Positions 1 to 7,324 of a DNA stretch of 64,000 nt are shown one piece after another. The DNA is from Streptomyces sp. BK208 (lineage in GTDB: Bacteria > Actinomycetota > Actinomycetes > Streptomycetales > Streptomycetaceae). A program made the translations under genes and the position numbers. The stretch covers positions 62,001-126,000 of the forward strand of contig NZ_SOAV01000016.1 in assembly GCF_004364245.1 (NCBI RefSeq), written 5' to 3'. Every line of letters begins with the position of its first letter. The first letter of the stretch is position 1. The notes beneath the pieces are model-generated. The model ran no database searches. It was not told where the DNA came from and saw nothing but the letters and a program-made list of their open reading frames with translations.

Positions 1-1136
1 AGTTCGACGTCGGGCAGCTCGTTGAGCAGGTGCTCGACGGCCGTGACGGTGATGTGCCGGGCCGGTTCCTTCGACGGGCAGGCATGCGGGCCCGCACTCC
101 ACGCGAGGTGCGCGCGGTTGCTCCCGGCCTGGCGGGACGCCTTCAGCGCCGGACCGGTGTTGGCGGCGGCGAAGCTCACCAGGACCAGGTCGCCCGCCTG
201 GAGCTGCTGTCCGGCCAGTTCGGTGTCGGAGGCCGGGTAGTGCGGGGCGTAGTTGGCCATGGGCGGGTTCTCCCACAGCGTGTCGTCGAGGGCCTCGTCG
301 ATCAGGCCGCCCTCGCGGGCGTACCGCTCATGGGTGAGGAGCCGGTGCAGGGTGTTGCCCAGGAGGTTGCGCAGGGGCTCGGCTCCCGCGCCCAGGAGCA
401 GGGCGAGTTGGTGGACCATCTCCTCGTCGTCCAGCCCCGCCTCGTGCCGCATCAGCCAGGAGGTGACGTCGTCGCCGGGCTTGCGCCGCTTGAGGGCGAC
501 GAGTTCCCCCACCGCTTCGAACAGCACCGCGGTGGCCTTCTCGGCGTTGACGCCGTCGAACATGCCGGAGATGCCGAACAGCACCCGGTCGCCGATGTCG
601 GCGGGGCAGCCGAAGAGTTCGTTGAACACGAACAGCGGCAGCTGCTTGGCGTAGTCCCCGAGCAGGTCGGCCGAACCGCGGGCGCCGAACTGGGAGATGA
701 GGTAGCCGGAGATCTGCTCGGTGCTGCGGCTCAGCCGCCGGGCGTCGACCCGCGCCATGCTGTCGGTGACCGCCTGGCGCAGCCTGAGGTGGTCGGCGCC
801 GTCGGCGAACATGCAGTTGGGCCGGTAGGCCAGCAGCGGCGCGACCGGGCTGTCCGGGCTCACCTTGCCCTCGTTGAAGGCCCGCCAGCGGCGTGCGTCC
901 TTGCGGAAGGTCCCCGAGTTCTGCAGCAGTTGGAGCGCAGCGGCGTAGTCCGTGACCAGCGTCGCCTCCACCCCCGGGGCCAGTTCGACGGGGGCCGCGG
1001 CCCCGTAGTGACGCAGGTACTCGTAGTAAGCCTGCGGGTCGGCGGCGAACTCGGGCCCGTGCAGCGGCACCCGGGCGCCGGAGCCGTGGGCCGGGCAGCC
1101 GGGCGGCGGCACCGGGGCGGTGTCGGGGGCGTTCAT
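1..1136 (-). CDS. cvnE: Conservon-1 cytochrome P450 (CYP157-like), partial
   Basis: The 3' end lies beyond the left edge; about 378 codons are visible, so roughly 30-40 C-terminal residues are missing. The ATG at 1136 overlaps the stop of the GTPase gene (ATGA), so it is the last visible gene of the conservon. The heme loop reads WSAGPHACPSKEP, with the ligand Cys at residue 353 and Trp where most P450s have Phe. At the K-helix, where ExxR is expected, the sequence is D285-T-L-W288, so both Glu and Arg are gone. That loss is known for the CYP157 family, which occurs in conservons such as S. coelicolor rarA-E. I infer a CYP157-type conservon P450 with unknown substrate; it may not be a conventional monooxygenase. 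Confidence 0.9.
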   Translation of the reverse strand, partial: MNAPDTAPVPPPGCPAHGSGARVPLHGPEFAADPQAYYEYLRHYGAAAPVELAPGVEATLVTDYAAALQLLQNSGTFRKDARRWRAFNEGKVSPDSPVAPLLAYRPNCMFADGADHLRLRQAVTDSMARVDARRLSRSTEQISGYLISQFGARGSADLLGDYAKQLPLFVFNELFGCPADIGDRVLFGISGMFDGVNAEKATAVLFEAVGELVALKRRKPGDDVTSWLMRHEAGLDDEEMVHQLALLLGAGAEPLRNLLGNTLHRLLTHERYAREGGLIDEALDDTLWENPPMANYAPHYPASDTELAGQQLQAGDLVLVSFAAANTGPALKASRQAGSNRAHLAWSAGPHACPSKEPARHITVTAVEHLLNELPDVE

Positions 1137-1741
1137 GTCTCCAGCTCCTGGCGGGTGCGGTCCAGCAAGTAGCGGACGAGGGTGGTCAGTGCGGCGGCCG
1201 AGGACTTCTCGTCGCGGGCGTCGCAGGTGACGACCGGGGTGTCGTCGAGCAGGTCGAGCGCCTCGCGCAGCGCCCGCTCGTCGCGCAGTGGTGTGCCGTC
1301 GAAGTGGTTGACGGCGATGGCGTATTCGAGCCCGTAGTGCTCGATGAGGTCGATCACCGGGAAGGAGTCCGCCAGCCGCTCCGGGTCGACCAGCACCAGG
1401 GCGCCCAGCGCGCCGCGGGCCATGTCCTCCCACATCTGCACGAAGCGCTGCTGGCCGGGGGTGCCGAAGAGGTAGAGCACGACGCGGTCGCTGATGGTCA
1501 GGCGTCCGAAGTCCATGGCGACCGTGGTGGTGGTCTTGCCCCGGACCCCCTTGAGGTCGTCGACCGACTCGGCGGCCTGCGTCATCGTCTCCTCGGTGGT
1601 CAGCGGCTCGATCTCGGAGATCGAGCCGATGAGGGTGGTCTTGCCCACCGCGAAGTGGCCGACGACGAGGATCTTGACCGCCGTCTGGGTCGCTCCCTCG
1701 CGTACGTAGTGCCGCTCACCCAAACTTGGCGCGGAGCCCAT
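1133..1741 (-). CDS. cvnD: Conservon-1 small GTPase CvnD
   Basis: A Ras-like small GTPase of 202 residues. The P-loop GHFAVGKTT is at residues 28-36 and a DFGR segment plus LFGTPGQQRF forms the switch/G3 region. The guanine-specificity motif, normally NKxD, appears as NHFD. In conservons CvnD works with the membrane kinase-like CvnA and the CvnB/CvnC proteins as a proposed bacterial counterpart of a G-protein-coupled complex. The gene overlaps cvnC by 26 bp upstream and the P450 by 4 bp downstream, so it is translated within one operon. Confidence 0.93.
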   Translation of the reverse strand: MGSAPSLGERHYVREGATQTAVKILVVGHFAVGKTTLIGSISEIEPLTTEETMTQAAESVDDLKGVRGKTTTTVAMDFGRLTISDRVVLYLFGTPGQQRFVQMWEDMARGALGALVLVDPERLADSFPVIDLIEHYGLEYAIAVNHFDGTPLRDERALREALDLLDDTPVVTCDARDEKSSAAALTTLVRYLLDRTRQELET

Positions 1742-2093
1742 TGAGCACCTCCTCCAGGATCTCTCGGTCCGCGAGGCGGGCCCGGGCCACCGGCGGACGG
1801 GTCATGAGGTGCCCGCCCTCCATGAGGGAGGCCAGCAGGATCCGTACGACGCCCAGCGGGAAGTGGGTGTGACCGGCGATCTCGGCGACCGAGAGGTAGC
1901 CGGCGGAACAGAGGTCGAGCAGGCTCCGCTCCTCGGGGGACAGCCGGGCCGGGCGCTGCGGCTGCCCGGCGGCCGCGGTGACCAGGGTGATCAGGGAGAG
2001 GTCGTCCTCGTCGGGCAGACCGCGCCCCTTGGTGATGACGTACGGCCGTACTAATTCGGGCGCCTCGGGCTGCCGGCCGTCGTGGCCGGTCAT
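1716..2093 (-). CDS. cvnC: Conservon-1 DUF742 protein CvnC
   Basis: A 125-residue DUF742 protein. The family has a winged-helix-like core; here the segment AGYLSVAEIAGHTHFPLGVV (about 64-83) resembles a helix-turn-helix. It starts with ATG overlapping the cvnB stop (ATGA, 2090-2093) and ends inside the cvnD start region. Known conservon CvnC proteins interact with the other Cvn components; a DNA-binding role is not shown by the sequence alone. Confidence 0.92.
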   Translation of the reverse strand: MTGHDGRQPEAPELVRPYVITKGRGLPDEDDLSLITLVTAAAGQPQRPARLSPEERSLLDLCSAGYLSVAEIAGHTHFPLGVVRILLASLMEGGHLMTRPPVARARLADREILEEVLNGLRAKFG

Positions 2094-2491
2094 GAGCGGG
2101 CACCCAGGTTCTCGCGCGGCGGCGTGGTCAGCCGTTTGCCGAGCTGGGCCACGAGCTGCTGCATGCGGAAGGTGATGTCCGCCATGTCCACCTCCGGGGA
2201 GGCCGAGACGCCGAGGTAGGCGCCCTCACCGGCGGAGATCAGGAACACCCAGCCGCCGTCGAACTCGACCAGGGTCTGCCGCCACGCCTGGCCGGGGTCC
2301 TCACAGAAGAAGGCGAGGGTGCGGCTGAGCGACTGCACACCGCTCATGGCGGCGGCCACCCGGTCGGCGTCGTCCTTGTCGAAGTCCTGCGTCCGGGCCA
2401 TCAGCAGGCCGTCGGCGGATATCAGGACGGCGTGCAGGGCGCCAGGAATCTCCAGGGCGCTGTCGAGCATCCATGACAGATCGTCGTTCAC
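2090..2491 (-). CDS. cvnB: Conservon-1 roadblock/LC7 protein CvnB
   Basis: A 133-residue roadblock/LC7 domain protein, the usual second gene of a conservon. Proteins of this fold (MglB type) bind small GTPases and often act as GTPase-activating or scaffold partners, which fits the CvnD gene two positions downstream. The start overlaps the end of cvnA by 4 bp, implying translational coupling. No membrane segment or signal peptide is visible. Confidence 0.93.
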   Translation of the reverse strand: MNDDLSWMLDSALEIPGALHAVLISADGLLMARTQDFDKDDADRVAAAMSGVQSLSRTLAFFCEDPGQAWRQTLVEFDGGWVFLISAGEGAYLGVSASPEVDMADITFRMQQLVAQLGKRLTTPPRENLGARS

Positions 2492-3807
2492 GAGACCTCA
2501 TGTCCTTCGCTGCTTGCACCAGGTGTGTCGCTCGTCCGGCCGGCGGTGTCCGGGCTGTCCGCTCCGGTGACCCGGCCGGACTGCGTTCCGCGCTGGAAGG
2601 CACCCATGACCTGCGCCTGTTCGGAGTCGGAGCGGCCCGCCGCACGGGGGGCGGACGCGCTGCCGGGCACGATGGCCATGGGCCGCTTGCGGCGGCGCCG
2701 GGGCAGGCCGTCGCCGGTCTGGGAGGAGGCGAGTGACGCGGCCTCCGGTCCGCCGGCGTCCGGGACCGGCCGGGCCGTGCCGCGGGTGGCCGGGGCGGGT
2801 GCGGGGGACCTCTTCTCCGGCATGGCGGTGAGCAGTTCGTGCGGCAGCAGGACCACCGCCCGTACACCTCCGTAGGGAGAGGAGGAGTCCACCGACACCT
2901 CGAAGCCGAATCGTTCGCACAGCAGGCCGATGACGGCGAAGCCGAACTGCGGCGGATTGCCGAGCCCCGCCACCCCCGAGGCACGCTCGGTGGCGAGCAG
3001 CTTGTCGGCGCGGGCCCGCTCCTCGTCGCTCATGCCGACACCAGCGTCGTCGACCACCACGCAGATGCCCTTGGGCACCGTCCGGATGTTGATCTCGACG
3101 ACGGTGTCCGGGCTCGAGTAGCTGGTGGCGTTGTCGAGCAGCTCGGCGAGGGCCAGCGCGACGGGCTCGACGGCCCGGCTGGTGATGCCGAAGTCGACCT
3201 GGGAGAGGATGTCCACCCGGCGGAAGTGCCGGATGCGCCCCTGGGCGCTGCGCACCACGTCGTAGACGGACGCGGTGTCGCGGCGCCCGCCGAGCCACCC
3301 GTCGCACAGGACGGCGATGGACTGGGCCCGCCGGCCGAACTGCGAGTTGGTGTGGTCGATCTCCAGCAGGTCCTGGAGGAGGGCCGAGTCTCCGTACTTG
3401 TTCTGCAGCCGGGAGAGCACCAGCTGCTGTTCGGCGGCGAGGCCCTGAAGGGTCCGCATGGCGGACTTCAGCACCGTCTTCGTCTCGTCCTCGGCCCGCT
3501 CCTGGGCGGCCCGTACGGACTTGTCGTAATCGCTCTCCAGCTCGGTGTAATGATCCCTGAGCCCCTGGATCTGCTGTCGCAACGCCCGTGCCGCCTTGCG
3601 CTGGCGGTTGACGAGCACGGCGGCGGCGACGAGGGCGACGAGGGCGACCCAGAGCAAGGGGTTCCCTGTGTATTCCGTCATAAGACTCTCTATCAGGCGA
3701 CTGACAGCCGGTTTGCCGGATTCCCGTCCGTGCGGGCGGCCCGGTGGACTGCCCGCACCGGGGGTAGCGCCCGGGCTGTCCGTTACGTCGGGGATGCCGT
3801 CCTTCAC
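2488..3807 (-). CDS. cvnA: Conservon-1 sensor-kinase-like membrane protein CvnA
   Basis: A 439-residue membrane protein with one transmembrane helix (about residues 50-66), a coiled-coil (70-115), a dimerisation-like segment around H152, and a GHKL ATPase domain with N-box AELLDNATSY (221-230) and G1 box DDAGVGM (253-259). The C-terminal 110 residues are low-complexity and Pro/Ala-rich. It heads the five-gene conservon. I used the GTG at 3807; its ribosome site is weak. An in-frame ATG at 3681 (residue 43, just before the membrane helix) is a credible alternative. A perfect dyad lies 21 bp upstream of the GTG. Confidence 0.92.
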   Translation of the reverse strand: MKDGIPDVTDSPGATPGAGSPPGRPHGRESGKPAVSRLIESLMTEYTGNPLLWVALVALVAAAVLVNRQRKAARALRQQIQGLRDHYTELESDYDKSVRAAQERAEDETKTVLKSAMRTLQGLAAEQQLVLSRLQNKYGDSALLQDLLEIDHTNSQFGRRAQSIAVLCDGWLGGRRDTASVYDVVRSAQGRIRHFRRVDILSQVDFGITSRAVEPVALALAELLDNATSYSSPDTVVEINIRTVPKGICVVVDDAGVGMSDEERARADKLLATERASGVAGLGNPPQFGFAVIGLLCERFGFEVSVDSSSPYGGVRAVVLLPHELLTAMPEKRSPAPAPATRGTARPVPDAGGPEAASLASSQTGDGLPRRRRKRPMAIVPGSASAPRAAGRSDSEQAQVMGAFQRGTQSGRVTGADSPDTAGRTSDTPGASSEGHEVS

Positions 3808-3827
3808 CCATCCGCCCGCTCACAAAC

Positions 3828-3846
3828 GCGGTGATCGTATCACCGC
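3828..3846. promoter_or_regulatory. Perfect dyad upstream of conservon 1
   Basis: GCGGTGAT-CGT-ATCACCGC is a perfect 8-bp inverted repeat immediately upstream of cvnA and within 170 bp of the divergent permease gene. It looks like an operator for a dimeric regulator. The ATCAC/GTGAT half-site core recurs in the dyad upstream of conservon 2 (40066-40090). Confidence 0.5.
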
Positions 3847-3937
3847 ATGATCAGGTGAATTACCGTCAAGAAGTGTCCGTACACGACCGGTTGAGACCGG
3901 CGAACCCACGGATCGGAGCCGTGGGTACAGTCGGCCC

Positions 3938-4000
3938 GTGACAGACGCACGAGACACCTTCCGGCCGGGTGCGCACCCGGCGCGCGGCGGCACGGGGTGA
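3938..4000 (+). CDS. Possible leaderless 20-codon upstream ORF overlapping the permease start
   Basis: The GTG at 3938 opens a 20-residue reading frame whose TGA (3998-4000) overlaps the GTG start of the next gene (GTGA). A -10-like hexamer TACAGT (3926-3931) ends 6 nt before the GTG, the usual spacing for a leaderless transcript. No convincing -35 is visible. The peptide has no recognisable family. If real, its translation would couple to the permease. Confidence 0.35.
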   Translation: MTDARDTFRPGAHPARGGTG

Positions 4001-4764
4001 CGCCGGAGGCCATGGCCGCGGTCTTCGCGGCGGGCGTCGGGGCCGGCGCCATCAACAGCGTCGTCGGCTCGGGCACCCTGATCACCTTCCCCGTGCTGCT
4101 GGCCACCGGGCTGTCACCGGTCACCGCCACCGTCTCCAACGCGCTCGGCCTGATCCCCGGCTCCATCAGCGGGGCCATCGGATACCGCGAGGAGCTGCGG
4201 GGCCAGCGCCGGCGCGTGCTGAAGCTGGGCTCCGGGGCGCTGGTGGGCGGCTTCGCGGGCGCCGCCCTGCTGCTGACGCTGCCGGCCGACGCCTTCGAGA
4301 CGATCGTGCCGGTGCTGGTGGGGCTCGCCCTGCTGCTGGTGGCGTTCCAGCCGCAGATCGGCAGGCTGGTCCAGCGCCGCCGGGCCCGCACCGGCGCCTC
4401 GCCCCGCCGGGACGGCGGTCCACTGCTCTTCACCGGCCTGACGCTGGCCAGTGTGTACGGCGGCTACTTCACCGCGGCCCAGGGGATCATCTACCTGTCC
4501 CTGATGGGCATGTTGCTGGACGAACCCCTGCAACGCCTCAACGGCGTCAAGAACGTCCTCGCCGCCGTGGTCAACACCGTCGCCGCGCTCTTCTTCGTCT
4601 TCGCCGCGGACCTCGAATGGACTGCCGTCGGCCTCCTCGCGGTCGGTTCGGGCCTCGGCGGATACGTCGGCGCCAAGGTGGGCCGCCACTTCAGCCCCAC
4701 GGTCCTGCGGACACTGGTGGTGACGGTCGGCACCATGGCCCTCGTGCAACTGCTGCTCCGCTAG
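3997..4764 (+). CDS. TSUP family permease (TauE/SafE type)
   Basis: A 255-residue integral membrane protein of the TauE/SafE (TSUP) family. The N-terminal repeat AGAINSVVGSGTLITFP is the family hallmark, and seven to eight hydrophobic segments follow, with the second half repeat around FTGLTLASVYGGYFTAAQG. Family members move sulfite, sulfoacetate or other organosulfonates; the substrate cannot be read here. The GTG at 3997 has no good ribosome site but overlaps the stop of a 20-codon upstream ORF. An ATG at 4012 is the alternative. Confidence 0.85.
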   Translation: MTPEAMAAVFAAGVGAGAINSVVGSGTLITFPVLLATGLSPVTATVSNALGLIPGSISGAIGYREELRGQRRRVLKLGSGALVGGFAGAALLLTLPADAFETIVPVLVGLALLLVAFQPQIGRLVQRRRARTGASPRRDGGPLLFTGLTLASVYGGYFTAAQGIIYLSLMGMLLDEPLQRLNGVKNVLAAVVNTVAALFFVFAADLEWTAVGLLAVGSGLGGYVGAKVGRHFSPTVLRTLVVTVGTMALVQLLLR

Positions 4765-4805
4765 GGCCCCGACGGTGACGTTCCCCCGGTCGCCCGGGCC
4801 CTCGG

Positions 4806-4824
4806 GCATAACACCGTGTTATGC
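4806..4824. promoter_or_regulatory. Perfect 9-bp dyad, likely operator
   Basis: GCATAACAC-C-GTGTTATGC is a perfect inverted repeat with a single central base, rich in A/T against a background above 70 percent GC. It lies in the gap between the permease and the secreted protease, about 100 bp before the protease start. The form suits a TetR- or GntR-like dimer; I do not recognise the regulator. Confidence 0.55.
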
Positions 4825-4924
4825 GAAGCCGGGATTGTTCGGCCGGCGACCGTGCCCGGGATGCTGTGGGCGCCCCCACACATCAGCACGCGCCCGGGCG
4901 CGTGTCCGTCGGAATCGAGGAGCC

Positions 4925-5653
4925 TTGCGAACCACGAGACTCGTCCCCGCCCTGCTGGCCGCCGTCCTGGCCGCCCTGCTGTCCGCCCTCACGCTCGCCC
5001 CGGCCGCCTCGGCGGCGGAGCCCCGGCCCGGTGACGGCGGCCCGCAGCCGATCATCGGCGGCGGTTACGCGCAGAACGCCCCCTGGGCGGCCCGCCTGTT
5101 CTCGAACGGCGCCCAGACCTGCACCTCGACCATCATCTCCCCCACCTGGATCCTCACCGCCAAGCACTGCGTCAGCGGCGGCAACCTGTCCTTCCGCGTC
5201 GGCAGCCTCGACCAGGGCTCCGGCGGCACGGTGGCGAACGGCGTCCAGACCGTCACCAGCCCCTCGGCCGACCTCGCCCTGGTCCGACTCGACCGCTCCG
5301 TCTCCGCCGGCTACGCGCAGCTCGGGCAGCCGGGCACGGTACGGGTCGGCCAGAGCGTGCAGGTCTACGGCTGGGGGGCGACCTCCCGCTGCGGCTCGGA
5401 GATCAACTGCCAGTCCCAGTACCTCAAGGTCGCCAACATGAGCGTCACGCAGGGCTGTTACGACGCCTACAACGGTCAGGCGATATGCGCCCGTCCCGGT
5501 GACGGCATCACGGCGGGCGGCGACTCCGGCGGCCCGATGATGGCCGGCGGTGTCCAGGTGGGCGTCGCCTCCACCAGCGACCGGCAGACCACCACCGCGT
5601 ACACCAACGTGACCGCCTACCGCTCCTGGATCCGGTCGGTGGCGGGCGTCTGA
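4925..5653 (+). CDS. Secreted S1 family serine protease
   Basis: A chymotrypsin-fold protease of 242 residues with a signal peptide (1-31, ending ASA-AE) and an IIGGG mature N terminus near residue 43. Catalytic residues are visible: H81 in TAKHC, D116 in SADLALV and S201 in GDSGGP. The S1-pocket position equivalent to trypsin Asp189 is Ile195, so trypsin-like Arg/Lys specificity is unlikely. I chose the TTG at 4925 because GAGGAG (4917-4922) precedes it and the signal peptide begins directly after; the longer frame from 4775 adds an Arg-rich non-signal extension. A hairpin terminator follows. Confidence 0.9.
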   Translation: MRTTRLVPALLAAVLAALLSALTLAPAASAAEPRPGDGGPQPIIGGGYAQNAPWAARLFSNGAQTCTSTIISPTWILTAKHCVSGGNLSFRVGSLDQGSGGTVANGVQTVTSPSADLALVRLDRSVSAGYAQLGQPGTVRVGQSVQVYGWGATSRCGSEINCQSQYLKVANMSVTQGCYDAYNGQAICARPGDGITAGGDSGGPMMAGGVQVGVASTSDRQTTTAYTNVTAYRSWIRSVAGV

Positions 5654-5680
5654 CTCCCGCCGCCGCAGCACCGGTCCTGC

Positions 5681-5708
5681 GCCCGCCTCCGTCGTCATGG
5701 AGGCGGGC
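5681..5708 (+). terminator. Hairpin terminator after the protease
   Basis: Perfect 10-bp stem GCCCGCCTCC/GGAGGCGGGC with an 8-nt loop, 27 bp after the protease stop and before the next gene; there is no U tract. Confidence 0.75.
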
Positions 5709-5831
5709 GCGGGACCCGTCGGCGCGGGACCCGTCGTCCAGGTATCGGACGACGGGGCAGGCGTGTGGCGAGTACATCTACTGTTCCCCGTGACCGTTCG
5801 AAGGGTGTCCCGCGCGCGAAGGAGTCAGGGC

Positions 5832-6671
5832 ATGACCGGCCAGACAGCCACCCCCCGGGTGGCGGAGCACGCGGCGGCCGTGCTCCGGCTCCAGGACGTG
5901 AGCGTGCGCCGCTCCACCACGGACCAGCTGATCCTCGACGGCGTCGACTGGACGGTCCGGCCGGGCGAGCACTGGGCGCTGCTCGGGGCCAACGGCGCGG
6001 GGAAGACCACACTGCTGCGGCTGCTCGGCGCCCTGATGCACCCCACCACGGGCACGGTCGAGGTCCTCGGCAGCCGGCTCGGCCGGGTGGACGTGCGGGA
6101 ACTGCGGGCCCGCATCGGACACGCCGGCTCCGCCCAGCGGGTGCCGCAGGACCTCACCGCCCACGCGGTCGTGCTCACCGGCCACAGCGGCACCGTGCAG
6201 CCCCTGTGGCGGACGTACGACGACGAGGTCCGCCTGCGGGCCCGCGACCTGTTGACCGAGCTCGGCGTCAAGGAGCTGGCCGACCGGCCGTACGGCGTCT
6301 GCTCGGGCGGGCAGCGGGCGCGGGTCCTGATCGCCCGGGCGCTGATGGCCGACCCGGCCCTGCTCCTCCTGGACGAGCCGTTCAACGCCCTGGACCTGCC
6401 CTCCCGCGAGGACCTCGTCGAGGCGATGCACCAGCTGGCCGAGGGAAGGCCCCGGCTCGCCACCGTGACGGTCACCCATCATCTGGAGGAGCTGTTCCCG
6501 GCCGTCAGCCACGCCCTGCTGCTGCGCGAGGGCCGGATCCTGTCGCTGGGCGCGGTGGACGACGTCCTGACCGACTCCCTGCTGACCGCCTGTTTCGGCC
6601 GGGACATCACCGTGGCCCGGCGCGACGGCCGCTGGTCCGCCTATGCGGGACGCCGCGTCCTCGGTCCCTGA
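5832..6671 (+). CDS. Lone ABC transporter ATP-binding protein
   Basis: A 279-residue ABC ATPase. Walker A GANGAGKT (about 57-64), signature CSGGQRAR (about 155-162), Walker B LLLLDEP (about 174-180) and the switch His in VTHHLEE are all intact. AAGGAG at 5819-5824 places the start at the ATG at 5832. No permease or binding protein is adjacent, so its partner is elsewhere or it acts alone. The short linker and the sequence around the signature resemble the molybdate/iron-type ModF/YlmA group, but that is inference. Confidence 0.88.
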   Translation: MTGQTATPRVAEHAAAVLRLQDVSVRRSTTDQLILDGVDWTVRPGEHWALLGANGAGKTTLLRLLGALMHPTTGTVEVLGSRLGRVDVRELRARIGHAGSAQRVPQDLTAHAVVLTGHSGTVQPLWRTYDDEVRLRARDLLTELGVKELADRPYGVCSGGQRARVLIARALMADPALLLLDEPFNALDLPSREDLVEAMHQLAEGRPRLATVTVTHHLEELFPAVSHALLLREGRILSLGAVDDVLTDSLLTACFGRDITVARRDGRWSAYAGRRVLGP

Positions 6672-6866
6672 CCCGCGCCCGGCCGGGGCGAGGCGATCCC
6701 GGGCGCAGCGGCGCAGGCAACGTCCGGGTCCGCCGCTCGGCTCCCCGGCCGGGGACCGCCCGTCCACGGCCCCGGGGAAGACGGGACGTGCGCGGACCGG
6801 CGGCACGTGCACACCCACGGGTCACCCCGGTCGACCCCGCGCGGACGGGTGCCTGCTCGGCCGCGG

Positions 6867-7229
6867 TCAGGCGCAGCCCCAGGCGGACATCCCCTGCATG
6901 CGGGCCAGCCGCTCGGCCACGGCGATCTGCTCGGCGCGGCTGGCGAGGTCCGCGCGCGGGGCGTACTCGAGGCCGCCCGCGGCGATCCAGCTCGACCGTG
7001 CGAACTGCAGGCCGCCGTAGTAGCCGTTGCCGGTGTTCGCCTGCCAGTTGCCGCTGGACTCGCACGCGGCGATGGCGTCCCAGTCGGTGCGCAGGGGCGC
7101 CGACGGAGCGGCCACCGCGGTGGCGGCGTTGCCGAGGGCGGTGGCGGCGACCAGGGTCACCGCGGCGATGCGGATCCTGCCACGCGAACTGCGCACGTCG
7201 CTCTGACGATCATTTCGTCTACAGATCAT
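6867..7229 (-). CDS. Small secreted Rpf-like transglycosylase-domain protein
   Basis: A 120-residue protein with a signal peptide (about 1-41, ending VAA-PSA) followed almost only by a resuscitation-promoting-factor/transglycosylase-like domain: WDAIAACESSGNW with catalytic Glu57, the NGYYGGLQF segment, and Cys56/Cys119 placed for the usual disulfide. Such proteins cleave peptidoglycan and promote spore germination or growth. There is no LysM domain. The ATG at 7229 lacks a clear ribosome site; the GTG at 7196 (residue 12), directly before the basic n-region, is an alternative. The 95 bp upstream is too short for a typical c-di-AMP riboswitch. Confidence 0.85.
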   Translation of the reverse strand: MICRRNDRQSDVRSSRGRIRIAAVTLVAATALGNAATAVAAPSAPLRTDWDAIAACESSGNWQANTGNGYYGGLQFARSSWIAAGGLEYAPRADLASRAEQIAVAERLARMQGMSAWGCA

Positions 7230-7324
7230 AAAACGACTGTTACACCAGGAGACCGCCCATCGCCGCGGCGAACAGCGCTCCTTGGGCCAGTCGGAGCACG
7301 AACCGCACCCCGCCGCGTCCCCTC

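Noticed and set aside
30..1172. Long plus-strand frame over the first P450
   Set aside because: It is the mirror of the P450, whose heme loop and ATGA overlap with cvnD fix the minus strand.
7230..7324. c-di-AMP (ydaO) riboswitch before the Rpf-like gene
   Set aside because: The gap is only 95 nt and lacks the conserved elements of the riboswitch.
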